A stretch of 64,000 nucleotides of DNA, taken from positions 85,325-149,324 of the forward strand of contig NZ_DFBS01000033.1 in NCBI RefSeq assembly GCF_002366715.1, in the 5' to 3' direction. This document shows, piece after piece, positions 34,875 to 42,797 of this stretch. Source of the stretch: Halomonas sp. UBA3074. GTDB lineage: Bacteria; Pseudomonadota; Gammaproteobacteria; Pseudomonadales; Halomonadaceae. Each line of letters begins with the position of its first letter. Position 1 is the first letter of the stretch. Position numbers and translations under genes: made by a program. The notes beneath the pieces were generated by a model that saw only the letters and a program-made list of their open reading frames with translations, was not told the DNA's origin and did no database searches.

Positions 34875-36176
34875 ATGACAACGATTACTCGCGTCGAGAT
34901 TCAAGACATTCGCTTCCCCACCTCGCGCTCACTAGATGGCTCGGACGCCATGAATGCCGCGCCGGACTACTCCGCCGCCTACGTCATCCTGCACACCGAT
35001 GACGGCAGCCCCGAAGGGCACGGCCTGACCTTCACGATTGGTCGCGGTAACGAGATTGTGGTCACGGCACTGCAGTCGCTGGCGCCGCTCATTGAAGGGA
35101 AAACGCTTTCCTCAATTACCGACAACATGGGCACTTTCTGGCGGGAAATCACCGGCGACAGCCAACTACGCTGGATAGGCCCCGATAAAGGCGCGATTCA
35201 TCTGGCGACCGCCGCCATCGTCAACGCCGTGTGGGACATGTGGGCGAAAAAAGAAGGCAAGCCAGTGTGGAAACTGCTGGTGGATATGACGCCGGAGCAG
35301 TTGGTGCGCTGCCTTGATTTCCGCTTTGTGACGGATGCGCTGACGCCAGAAGAAGCGATCTGCCTGTTACGCCGCCAAGCCCCTGGCAAAGCAGCACGGG
35401 AAGCCGAAATGCGCAGTGATGGCTACCCCGGCTACACGACCTCAGCAGGCTGGCTGGGTTACAGCGATGAAAAAGTGCGCAGCCTGGCGCGTGAAGCACT
35501 GGCCGAGGGCTGGACGCACTTCAAACAGAAAATTGGCGGCGACATCGAAGAAGACGCCCGCCGCGCAGCGCTACTGCGCGATGAGATCGGCTGGGACAAC
35601 GTGCTGATGATGGACGCCAACCAGGTGTGGGAAGTCGACGAGACGATCACCAAAATGCGCCGCCTGGCCGAGTTTGACCCGCTATGGATCGAAGAACCCA
35701 CCAGCCCTGACGACATTCTCGGCCACGCCGAGATCCGCCACCGTGTGGCACCCATCGGCGTCGCCACCGGCGAGCACTGCCACAACAAGGTGATGTTCAA
35801 GCAGTTCTTCCAGGCGGATGCCATCGACTACTGCCAGTTGGATGCCGCACGCTTGGGCGGGCTAAATGAGGTTATCCTCGTGGTGCTGATGGCCGCTAAA
35901 TTCGGCGTTCCGATTTGCCCCCATGGCGGCGGCGTAGGGCTATGCGAATACACTCAACATATCTCGCTATTCGACTACATTGCGGTATCCGGCAGCCTTG
36001 AAGGCCGCGTACTGGAGTACGTAGATCACCTTCACGAGCACTTTATCGACCCGGTCGTCATCAACCGTGGCCGCTATCAGGTGCCCGAAGCGCCGGGGTA
36101 CAGCATTGCCATGCACGCAGAATCCCAAGCACAGCACCGCTTCCCTGAGGGTGCAGCCTGGCAGGAAGAGCATTGA
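34875..36176 (+). CDS. fucD: L-fuconate dehydratase-type enzyme, enolase superfamily (FucD)
   Basis: 433 aa. Landmarks: the N-terminal RSLDGSDAMNAAPDYSAAYV capping region, FKQKIGGDIEEDA (catalytic Lys), LMMDANQVW (metal Asp), IEEPTSPDDI and PIGVATGEHCHNKVMFKQ (Glu), then CPHGGGVGLCEY (catalytic His). Known FucD proteins act on L-fuconate and on its homologues such as D-arabinonate. Lying 46 bp after xylX, it probably makes 2-keto-3-deoxy-D-pentonate from D-arabinonate here, but L-fuconate cannot be excluded. Confidence 0.9.
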   Translation: MTTITRVEIQDIRFPTSRSLDGSDAMNAAPDYSAAYVILHTDDGSPEGHGLTFTIGRGNEIVVTALQSLAPLIEGKTLSSITDNMGTFWREITGDSQLRWIGPDKGAIHLATAAIVNAVWDMWAKKEGKPVWKLLVDMTPEQLVRCLDFRFVTDALTPEEAICLLRRQAPGKAAREAEMRSDGYPGYTTSAGWLGYSDEKVRSLAREALAEGWTHFKQKIGGDIEEDARRAALLRDEIGWDNVLMMDANQVWEVDETITKMRRLAEFDPLWIEEPTSPDDILGHAEIRHRVAPIGVATGEHCHNKVMFKQFFQADAIDYCQLDAARLGGLNEVILVVLMAAKFGVPICPHGGGVGLCEYTQHISLFDYIAVSGSLEGRVLEYVDHLHEHFIDPVVINRGRYQVPEAPGYSIAMHAESQAQHRFPEGAAWQEEH

Positions 36177-37600
36177 TGACCGACACCGCTACCTTTCTAA
36201 ATGAGTTAACCAGCCTACTCGGCGAGCGCGGTTTACTGCGCGAACCGGACGCCATGGCGCGCTATATGAGTGATTGGGCAGGCGATACGCTGGGCATGCC
36301 GCTAGCCGTGGCGCGGCCGGCCAGTACCGCTGAGGTCGCCGAGATAGCAAAACGCTGCTACGAGCATGGAATCGCGATGACGCCACAGGGCGGTCATAGC
36401 GGCTTAGTGGCAGGCGCCTTGCCCGCCGCCAATGGCCAGGAGCTGGTAATCAGCTTGGAGCGCCTAAACAACGTGCGCGCCATTGACCCGATCAACTTCA
36501 CCATCACGGTAGACGCAGGCTGCATTCTCGAGAACGTCAAGCTGGCCGCTTTTGATCATGATTGCGATTTTCCACTCTCGCTCGGCGCGCAAGGCAGCTG
36601 CCAGATTGGCGGCAATATCGCCACCAACGCAGGCGGGCTTAACGTGCTGCGCTACGGCATGATGCGCGAGCTGGTGCTGGGCCTTGAAGTAGTGCTCCCC
36701 GATGGACGCATCTGGGAAAGCCTGAATGCGCTGCATAAGGACAATCGCGGCTACGACCTTCAGCAGCTGTTTCTGGGTAGCGAAGGTACCTTGGGCATCG
36801 TCACCGGGGCGGTGTTAAAACTATCACCGCGCCCCACCCAAAACCGCACGGCGCTGCTGGGCCTGCCCTCTGTTCAGGCGGTGATCGATCTTTACGGTTT
36901 GGCGCGCCGAGAGTGCTGCGATCTGCTGACAGCGTTTGAGCTGATTCCCCGCCGTTGTATCGAGCTGGCGATCGAAGCGACCCCAGAACTGCGCGACCCG
37001 CTGGATAGCGCCTACCCCTGGTACGTGCTGATGGAAGTCGCCGCCACGGGCCCCGTGGACCTGACCGCCTTGCTGGAAGCGCTGCTGGAAACCGGCATGG
37101 AGCGCGAGCTGGTGCTGGACGGCGCGCTGGCTGGCAGTGACACACAATCGGCCCAGCTGTGGCAGTTCCGCGAAAGCATGCTGGAAGGCCAGCGGCGGCG
37201 CGGCGAGCATCTGCGCACCGATATTTCGGTCCCTATCTCGGCGATTCCGGACTTTGTGAGCCGGGCAAGCGAGGTGGTGATGGCGGCATCCCCCGAGTGC
37301 GAGATCATTGCCTACGGCCATGTGGGCGACGGTAATCTGCACTTCAATATTCTACCGCCCACAGCCATGGCGGATAGCGATAAGAAAGCCCATCTGCATG
37401 ATTTGGAGGAGCGGCTTTTTGAGGTGCTCGACGATGTTCGCGGCAGTATCAGCGCCGAGCACGGCATTGGCCGCACCAAGCAAGCGCCTTATTTGGCGCG
37501 GCTATCGCCGATTGAGCGTGAGATGGTCAGCGGCGTTAAAGCGCTGTTCGACCCCAAAGGGCTGATGAACCCAGGCAGGATTTTGCCTGCTGGGGAGTAA
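36176..37600 (+). CDS. FAD-linked 2-hydroxyacid dehydrogenase (D-2-hydroxyglutarate/lactate dehydrogenase family)
   Basis: 474 aa from the ATG at 36176, whose first base is the last base of the fucD stop (TGATG). N-terminal FAD-binding type 4 domain: VARPASTAEV, TPQGGHSGLVAGA, LGAQGSCQIGGNIATNAGG, FLGSEGTLGIVTGAVL. C-terminal FAD-oxidase domain: YGHVGDGNLHFNI and SAEHGIGRTKQAPYL. Such flavoproteins oxidise D-2-hydroxy acids (2-hydroxyglutarate, glycolate, lactate, aldonates). Third gene of xylX-fucD-FAD; its role may be to form a keto acid or to scavenge a side product such as glycolate. Not resolved. Confidence 0.85.
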   Translation: MTDTATFLNELTSLLGERGLLREPDAMARYMSDWAGDTLGMPLAVARPASTAEVAEIAKRCYEHGIAMTPQGGHSGLVAGALPAANGQELVISLERLNNVRAIDPINFTITVDAGCILENVKLAAFDHDCDFPLSLGAQGSCQIGGNIATNAGGLNVLRYGMMRELVLGLEVVLPDGRIWESLNALHKDNRGYDLQQLFLGSEGTLGIVTGAVLKLSPRPTQNRTALLGLPSVQAVIDLYGLARRECCDLLTAFELIPRRCIELAIEATPELRDPLDSAYPWYVLMEVAATGPVDLTALLEALLETGMERELVLDGALAGSDTQSAQLWQFRESMLEGQRRRGEHLRTDISVPISAIPDFVSRASEVVMAASPECEIIAYGHVGDGNLHFNILPPTAMADSDKKAHLHDLEERLFEVLDDVRGSISAEHGIGRTKQAPYLARLSPIEREMVSGVKALFDPKGLMNPGRILPAGE

Positions 37601-37608
37601 TCCCCAGC
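37589..37608. terminator. Hairpin spanning the stop codon of the FAD-dehydrogenase gene
   Basis: GCTGGGGA (37589-37596) and TCCCCAGC (37601-37608) form an 8-bp stem with a GTAA loop that includes the stop codon, between convergent genes. No strong T-tract; a likely but weak terminator. Confidence 0.5.
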
Positions 37609-37627
37609 GTGGTTCACACTATTTGGT

Positions 37628-38398
37628 TCATTCCTGCCTGAAACGCTCCGCTAGACCGCGCAACGCATTGGCGTAAAGCAGCGTATCGATGCCAACACCA
37701 ACGAAGGTACAGCCCGCGGCGAGATAGCCGCGGGCGGCCTGCTCGTCCACCGTGACAATACCCGCTGCCTTACCCGCAGCGCGTATCTTGTTAATGGCAT
37801 CATTAATCGCGTCTGTCACTTCAGGGTGGTTGGCATTACCGAGATGCCCCATAGACGCCGACAAATCCGCCGGGCCAATAAATACCCCATCGACACCGTC
37901 TACTGCAGCGATAGCCTCCAGGTTAGCCAGCGCCTGGGGGCTCTCCACTTGCAGCATCAGGCAGATTTCGTCATCGGCGCGGGAGAGGTAATCTTCTGCC
38001 TGCCCCCAACGCGAGGCGCGTGCCAGCACATGACCAACGCCGCGAATACCGTGGGGCGGATAGCGTGTGGCCGCCACCAGTTCAGCCGCTTGTTCGGCAG
38101 TTTCGACCATGGGGATGAGCAGGTTTTGCACGCCAATATCCAGGTAACGCTTGATCAGCACCGCATCGCCCGTGGGCGGGCGCACCACCGGGTGGCTTTG
38201 GTAGGGGGCCAGCGCCTGCAGCTGAGCAAGCAGGCTGGCGAGATCGTTAGGGGAATGTTCCACATCGATCAGTAGCCAGTCAAAGCCCGCCGTGGCGGCA
38301 ATCTCCGCCGTATAAGCACTGGTCAAACCGAGCCAAATGCCCGTTTGGGGGTGGCCCGCCAATAGCTGTTGCTTAAAGGCGTTGCGCGGCATTTTCAT
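37628..38398 (-). CDS. HpcH/HpaI family aldolase (class II, 2-keto-3-deoxy acid type)
   Basis: 256 aa. Landmarks: WLGLTSAYTAEIAATAGFDWLLIDVEHSPND (metal/base region), VRPPTGDAVLIKRYLDIGVQNLLIPMVE (catalytic Arg; the Glu of MVE), MLQVESPQAL and DGVFIGPADLSASMGH (metal Asp). It cleaves 4-hydroxy-2-keto acids into pyruvate plus an aldehyde, as in GarL or HpaI. It is the last gene of a dctPQM operon (16 bp after dctM), so the imported acid is probably converted to its substrate. Substrate unknown. Confidence 0.88.
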   Translation of the reverse strand: MKMPRNAFKQQLLAGHPQTGIWLGLTSAYTAEIAATAGFDWLLIDVEHSPNDLASLLAQLQALAPYQSHPVVRPPTGDAVLIKRYLDIGVQNLLIPMVETAEQAAELVAATRYPPHGIRGVGHVLARASRWGQAEDYLSRADDEICLMLQVESPQALANLEAIAAVDGVDGVFIGPADLSASMGHLGNANHPEVTDAINDAINKIRAAGKAAGIVTVDEQAARGYLAAGCTFVGVGIDTLLYANALRGLAERFRQE

Positions 38399-38413
38399 AC
38401 GAGCTCCTCTGGA

Positions 38414-39709
38414 TCAATACCCCATGATATCGGGCAACCAAGTGGCCAGCCCAGGCACGGCAATCAACAGCAAAATAGTTGCAATGATCGGCAGCAGGAA
38501 CGGCAGTATCGCGGTCACCACTTGGCCATAACGCAGCCGGGTAATGCCCACCATCAGGAACAGCACCGTGCCGAACGGTGGCGTAATGACCCCCACCGAA
38601 AGCGTAATCACCATCACGATGCCGAAATGTACCGGATCCAGACCGGCGCTGAGCGCCGCTGGCACCACAATCGGCGTAAAAATCAGGATGCTTTCGATCA
38701 CCGACATAAAGCAACCGATGAGCAAAAAGAACAGCGCAAAGCAGAGCAATAGCGCAAACATCGGCATATCGATGCTGGCGACCTGGCCCGCTAACGCCTG
38801 AGGAATCCCCATGCGTACCAGTATCCAGCCATAGAAGCTGGAGACCGCGATAATCAGCAGAATGACCGCACTGAACATCAGGGTGCGGCGAAAGGCGCTG
38901 AAAAGGTCCCGCCAATTCAAGTCACGGTACACCAGGCCGCCCAAGATCACTGCGTATAGCGATGCAATGGCGCCAGCTTCCGTCGGGGTGAAAAAACCAC
39001 CCCAGATACCGCCAACGATTATCGCTGGCATCATCAAAGGCAGAATAGCGCGCTTACCGGTACGGACGACTTCGCAGGCATCGAAAGGCGTGGGTTTAGG
39101 CATCACCACTTTGCCGCTGGCAGATAACAATACAGTCATGCCCATTAGCAGCAGCGCCATCAAGATACCCGGCAGCAGCCCCGCCATGAACAGCCCGCCA
39201 ATACTCACATTGGCCAGCCAGCCATAAACCACGAGCGCGATACTGGGCGGCAGAATGGGCCCGATCACGCTGGAGGCGGCTGTGATGCCGGTTGAGTAAC
39301 CCAACTCGTAGCCACGCTCTTTCATCGCCTTGATTTCGATACTGCCCAGCCCGGCAGCGTCGGCCACCGCGGTGCCCGACATCGTGGCAAAAATGGAGCT
39401 GGCCACCACATTGGCGTGGCCAAGGCCACCTTTGGTGAAACCCACCAGCGCGGTAGCAAAATCAAAAATCCGCGTCGTCGTGGAGCCAATATTCATGATA
39501 TTGGCGGCCAGAATAAACAGTGGAATCGCCAGCAGGGTAAAGTTATTGAGGGTTTGCACCATACGCAGCGGCAGCAGCTCGACAGGTAGCCCGCCGGTGC
39601 CGGTCGCTACCAAGGCGATAAAGGAGGTCACGCCAATGGCGACCACCACGGGCAAGCCAATGGCCATCAGAACTAACAGGCCACCGACAAAAATCAGTAG
39701 TTCGGTCAT
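38414..39709 (-). CDS. TRAP transporter large permease DctM
   Basis: 431 aa with about 12 membrane segments; landmarks NNFTLLAIPLFILAANIMN, MSGTAVADAAGLGSIEIKAM and SSVIGPILPPSIALVVYG. Its ATG overlaps the dctQ stop (ATGA). Works with the DctQ and DctP encoded upstream. Confidence 0.92.
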   Translation of the reverse strand: MTELLIFVGGLLVLMAIGLPVVVAIGVTSFIALVATGTGGLPVELLPLRMVQTLNNFTLLAIPLFILAANIMNIGSTTTRIFDFATALVGFTKGGLGHANVVASSIFATMSGTAVADAAGLGSIEIKAMKERGYELGYSTGITAASSVIGPILPPSIALVVYGWLANVSIGGLFMAGLLPGILMALLLMGMTVLLSASGKVVMPKPTPFDACEVVRTGKRAILPLMMPAIIVGGIWGGFFTPTEAGAIASLYAVILGGLVYRDLNWRDLFSAFRRTLMFSAVILLIIAVSSFYGWILVRMGIPQALAGQVASIDMPMFALLLCFALFFLLIGCFMSVIESILIFTPIVVPAALSAGLDPVHFGIVMVITLSVGVITPPFGTVLFLMVGITRLRYGQVVTAILPFLLPIIATILLLIAVPGLATWLPDIMGY

Positions 39710-40248
39710 GGTTGAGAGGCCTCCTCTTCATGGGACGTTTCCAACCACGCCACCGGGCCGCGCAGCGTTTGCCACAGGGCAATCAACGCCATGCCCACAA
39801 AGCTGAAAAAGAGGCCGTAATAGAGGTAGCTGAAACTGATACTTAGCGAAACGGTTTTATTGTTGGCGCTCATATCGGACATGATCCAAGCCCCCCAGGC
39901 GGCCAGTGCAAAAAAGCCACAGGAGATCAGCGCGGTGAGCCGGTACTGGATATTCTTTCCCAACCCGGAAAGCTTATGGCTGAACAAATCGACCACCAGA
40001 TGCTCGCTGCGTACCCAGGCGGATAGCGACCCGAAGCCAATCGCGTAAATCGCCAGCATAGACGCCACTTCTTCGGTCCAGGGCATGCCTAGCCCCAGCA
40101 GGTCACGGGCAATTACGGCCGCCACGATCAGCAGCAGAATGGCGGCCATCAGCGCCACGCCCACCCCATCGCACAGGCGTGTAACGCCGCGCAGCGTATA
40201 GAAAGCAATTCGATCCGGCCCCTTATTGGGCGCTACCGCGTCTTCCAC
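39706..40248 (-). CDS. TRAP transporter small permease DctQ
   Basis: 180 aa, starting with GTG at 40248 behind AAGGAG. Four membrane segments and the family pattern MPWTEEVASMLAIYAIGFGS followed by WVRSEHLVVDLF. Translationally coupled to dctM. A terminator-like hairpin and three tandem repeats separate it from dctP. Confidence 0.9.
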   Translation of the reverse strand: MEDAVAPNKGPDRIAFYTLRGVTRLCDGVGVALMAAILLLIVAAVIARDLLGLGMPWTEEVASMLAIYAIGFGSLSAWVRSEHLVVDLFSHKLSGLGKNIQYRLTALISCGFFALAAWGAWIMSDMSANNKTVSLSISFSYLYYGLFFSFVGMALIALWQTLRGPVAWLETSHEEEASQP

Positions 40249-40296
40249 AGGAGAACTCCTTACCCTGACGTCTTCTTGGTCGTGGATGAAAACTGA

Positions 40297-40347
40297 TTGA
40301 TCTTGAGAACCTATTGATCTTGAAAGCTTAGTGATCTTGAAAGCTTA
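40297..40347. repeat. Three tandem 17-bp repeats between dctQ and dctP
   Basis: TTGATCTTGAGAACCTA (40297-40313), TTGATCTTGAAAGCTTA (40314-40330) and GTGATCTTGAAAGCTTA (40331-40347) lie head to tail; copies 2 and 3 differ in one base. They sit in the dctP-dctQ intergenic region, 49 bp before the dctQ start. Not CRISPR: units abut with no spacers. Could be repeated regulator sites or polymerase slippage. Confidence 0.8.
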
Positions 40348-40364
40348 CGTGACAGGAAAAACAA

Positions 40365-40385
40365 CGACGGCCCAATGGGCCGTCG
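40365..40385 (-). terminator. Intra-operon terminator/attenuator after dctP
   Basis: CGACGGCCC (40365-40373) and GGGCCGTCG (40377-40385) form a perfect 9-bp stem with a 3-nt loop. On the minus strand it is followed by TTGTTTTTCC, a good intrinsic terminator. It lies 20 bp after the dctP stop, so most transcripts would end after dctP and only a fraction continue into dctQM. Confidence 0.8.
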
Positions 40386-40405
40386 CGGTGGCTGTCCAAT
40401 GCGTG

Positions 40406-41386
40406 TTACTCGCTGTCGTTACCCAGCGCATCTTCACGAACGCCTTCGGCCATGTCAGCCATAACACGATCGATAGCCGGTAACGCTGCCTCGCGGAAGG
40501 GTGCAACATCCGGCTCGATGACGGTCATGCCTTCATCCTGCAGCGCTTCCAGATAGAACTCATCGAGTTCGAGTTCTTGCTCTGACCCATACTGGCGAGC
40601 CACCTCAATGGCCTCTTCGATCAGCGCTTGATCTTCCTCTTCCAAGCCATCCCACCAGCGAGCACTGGCCACCCAGCTCCACGGAAACTGCACGTGGCTG
40701 GTCATGATCAGGTAGTCCTGCACTTCCCATAGGCGCCGGGTATAAGGCGAGGAGAGTGAGTTCTCGTGGCCATCAACCTGGCCGGTCTGCATGGCGAGAT
40801 AAATCTCGGGTGCCGGTACGTTGACTACCTGAGCGCCGATCTCTTCCCACACTTCCAGCCACACTGGCAGTGAGGGCAGGCGCAGGCGGAAGCCATCCAG
40901 ATCCGCCGGGGTATGAATCTCTTTATTGGCGGTCATATGCCGTGGACCGCGATGCTGCAGACCAAAATATTTCAACCCGCCCTGGCTTTCTGCTTTCTCG
41001 ACCAGTGCTTGGCCGGAAGGACTCTCCATATAGGCGTCGACTTCATCCCAGGTAGTGAACACGAAGGGAACCGTAATGGCGTCGTATTCAGGCGCATACT
41101 GTTGACGCCAGTTACCACCGGTCAAGGAGAGCTGGGTTTGGCCCAGATTTAGCAGCTCCAATACGGCATTCTCACCGCCCAGAGAACCCGCTAAAAAGGG
41201 GCGCACTTCAAAGCGGCCTGAGGCCTGCTCTTCTAAATACTCAGCAAAGCGTTCCACCGCGGCGCTTTCCGAGCCGCCTTCGCTCATGGTGTTGTTGACT
41301 TGAATTTCGATGGGGTTAGCCAGGACGAACGGCGCCGTCGTTAGCATTCCTAGGGTAGCCAGCGTGGCAAGCAATTGTTTCCGCAT
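40406..41386 (-). CDS. TRAP transporter solute-binding protein DctP (aldolase operon)
   Basis: 326 aa from the ATG at 41386, which begins a clear signal peptide (MRKQLLATLATLGMLTTAPFVLA). The same frame is open 90 codons further upstream to 41656, but that part has no signal and no recognisable domain. Landmarks: LDGFRLRLPSLPVWLEVWEEIG (ligand Arg) and LAMQTGQVDGHENSLSSPY. First gene of dctPQM-aldolase. The ligand is an organic or sugar acid, unassigned. Confidence 0.88.
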   Translation of the reverse strand: MRKQLLATLATLGMLTTAPFVLANPIEIQVNNTMSEGGSESAAVERFAEYLEEQASGRFEVRPFLAGSLGGENAVLELLNLGQTQLSLTGGNWRQQYAPEYDAITVPFVFTTWDEVDAYMESPSGQALVEKAESQGGLKYFGLQHRGPRHMTANKEIHTPADLDGFRLRLPSLPVWLEVWEEIGAQVVNVPAPEIYLAMQTGQVDGHENSLSSPYTRRLWEVQDYLIMTSHVQFPWSWVASARWWDGLEEEDQALIEEAIEVARQYGSEQELELDEFYLEALQDEGMTVIEPDVAPFREAALPAIDRVMADMAEGVREDALGNDSE

Positions 41387-41746
41387 GGGATCACTCTCTA
41401 CGGTTGTCGTTGTTGGGTGTGGTGCCTGGGTAGCTCCTGTCGGCATAGAGCTGATGTCGCTTGTCTGATCTTGAAACAAGCCGCCGAAGGGCTCAAATCG
41501 ACGTTCGAGAAGGATGACTTCGTCAAATACGATGGCTAGAAACGCCGACATGACGCGCTTTTTGACCGAGGCGCTGGCGGCCATGCGACCAAAGGTGAAT
41601 GGCCGACCGCCTTCAAAGCTCTCTTTAAAGGCAGGGTTGACGCGTTTCAGCGGCACGTTTCAGCGCCGCCACTCAGGGCATGGTGGCAGCCTGGATATTG
41701 ACCAGCTTTCACGAAGCGCGAAGCCATGCACAGGTGTTTTTTGCCG
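41387..41746. other. 360-bp intergenic region upstream of dctP
   Basis: Lies between the LysR stop (41747) and the dctP start on the same strand. It should hold the dctP promoter. The minus strand has an in-frame open stretch (41387-41656) without a signal or recognised domain. A near-direct repeat based on GCTGAAACG occurs around 41643-41672 (minus strand). I see no RNA gene or convincing CDS here. Confidence 0.6.
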
Positions 41747-42646
41747 CTAGCGCTCGTCGGTTTTCTGGGTGAGGTGGTCGACCAGATGCCGCGCCGTCAC
41801 GTGAAGCGAGGCGTAGCGGCGCATGCCAATTACCAACTCACGCTGGGCCCAAGGATCGCTGAGTGGAATGCTTTTCAACTGCAAATCGCCCAGGTCGCGG
41901 TAGATGGTCTGCTCGGGGAGTACGCCAACACCCATACCGTGGTGAATCATCCGGCAAATGGCGTCAAAGCTACGTACCTGAATGCGCATACGCAGCGCTT
42001 TGCCTGCTAGGTTGGCTTGTTCATTCAACAGCGATTGCAAGGAGGCATCCTGCTGCAAGCCGATAAAATCGAAGGCCAGCGCTTCGTTAAAAGCGATGCT
42101 TTCACGCTCAGCCAAGGGGTGATCAATGGGCGTCATCAATACGAGACGGTCATGTCGATAAGAGAGCTGCTGAAGGTCAGGCGCTGCCACATGCCCGGCG
42201 AAAATACCGATATCGGTCAGCCCGTCACGAACAGCAGCAATGATTTCACTACTGACCCGCTCCTGCAGATCAATCTTGATTTCAGGATAGAGGCGGGAAA
42301 AGGCGCTGAGATCCTGAGGGAGAAAAGCGATGATCGCCGAGGTATTGGAGTGGATACGTACATGGCCGCGCACCCCTTCGCCGTACTCACTGAGCTCGGC
42401 ATGGAGGCGCTCGATGTTATCCAGAATACGCCTAGCGTGGTGCAAAAATGCCTGCCCGGCGGGCGTCAGCTCAACACCGCGCGGGCGACGATATAGTAGC
42501 GTGGTACCTACCAGCGCCTCCAGATCACTGATCCGCTTGCTCACCGCGGCGAGCGCTAAATGCTCACGCTCAGCGGCGGCGGTCAAGCGGCCCTCATCTG
42601 CCACGGAGATAAACAGCTTAAGAGTGACGAAATCGAAGCGGCGCAT
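41747..42646 (-). CDS. LysR family transcriptional regulator
   Basis: 299 aa. Winged helix with LFISVADEGRLTAAAEREHLALAAVSKRISDLE (residues ~11-43), then an effector domain. GGGAG lies upstream of the ATG at 42646. Divergent from the CoA-transferase/lyase pair (151 bp between), which is therefore its likely target; the dctPQM-aldolase operon follows on its own strand and may be in the same regulon. Confidence 0.88.
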   Translation of the reverse strand: MRRFDFVTLKLFISVADEGRLTAAAEREHLALAAVSKRISDLEALVGTTLLYRRPRGVELTPAGQAFLHHARRILDNIERLHAELSEYGEGVRGHVRIHSNTSAIIAFLPQDLSAFSRLYPEIKIDLQERVSSEIIAAVRDGLTDIGIFAGHVAAPDLQQLSYRHDRLVLMTPIDHPLAERESIAFNEALAFDFIGLQQDASLQSLLNEQANLAGKALRMRIQVRSFDAICRMIHHGMGVGVLPEQTIYRDLGDLQLKSIPLSDPWAQRELVIGMRRYASLHVTARHLVDHLTQKTDER

Positions 42647-42797
42647 GACACATGACTCCCGTAAGACAAGCGCATTATGCTAACGCACCCCTTCGCTAAC
42701 CACGAACCCTTTGTTACCGATTGCCTAATTGTCGGCCTGTAGTAGCTCACGCATGCTGAACATCAATGATGATAACGACAACTAGAGGAAAGCCTAG

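Noticed and set aside
36176..37600. Glycolate oxidase subunit GlcD
   Set aside because: No glcE or glcF genes follow. The single-polypeptide form and motifs fit the D-2-hydroxyacid dehydrogenase group more broadly; glycolate is only one option.
40297..40347. CRISPR-like array
   Set aside because: The 17-bp units abut directly without spacers and no cas gene is present. The same applies to 20093-20142.
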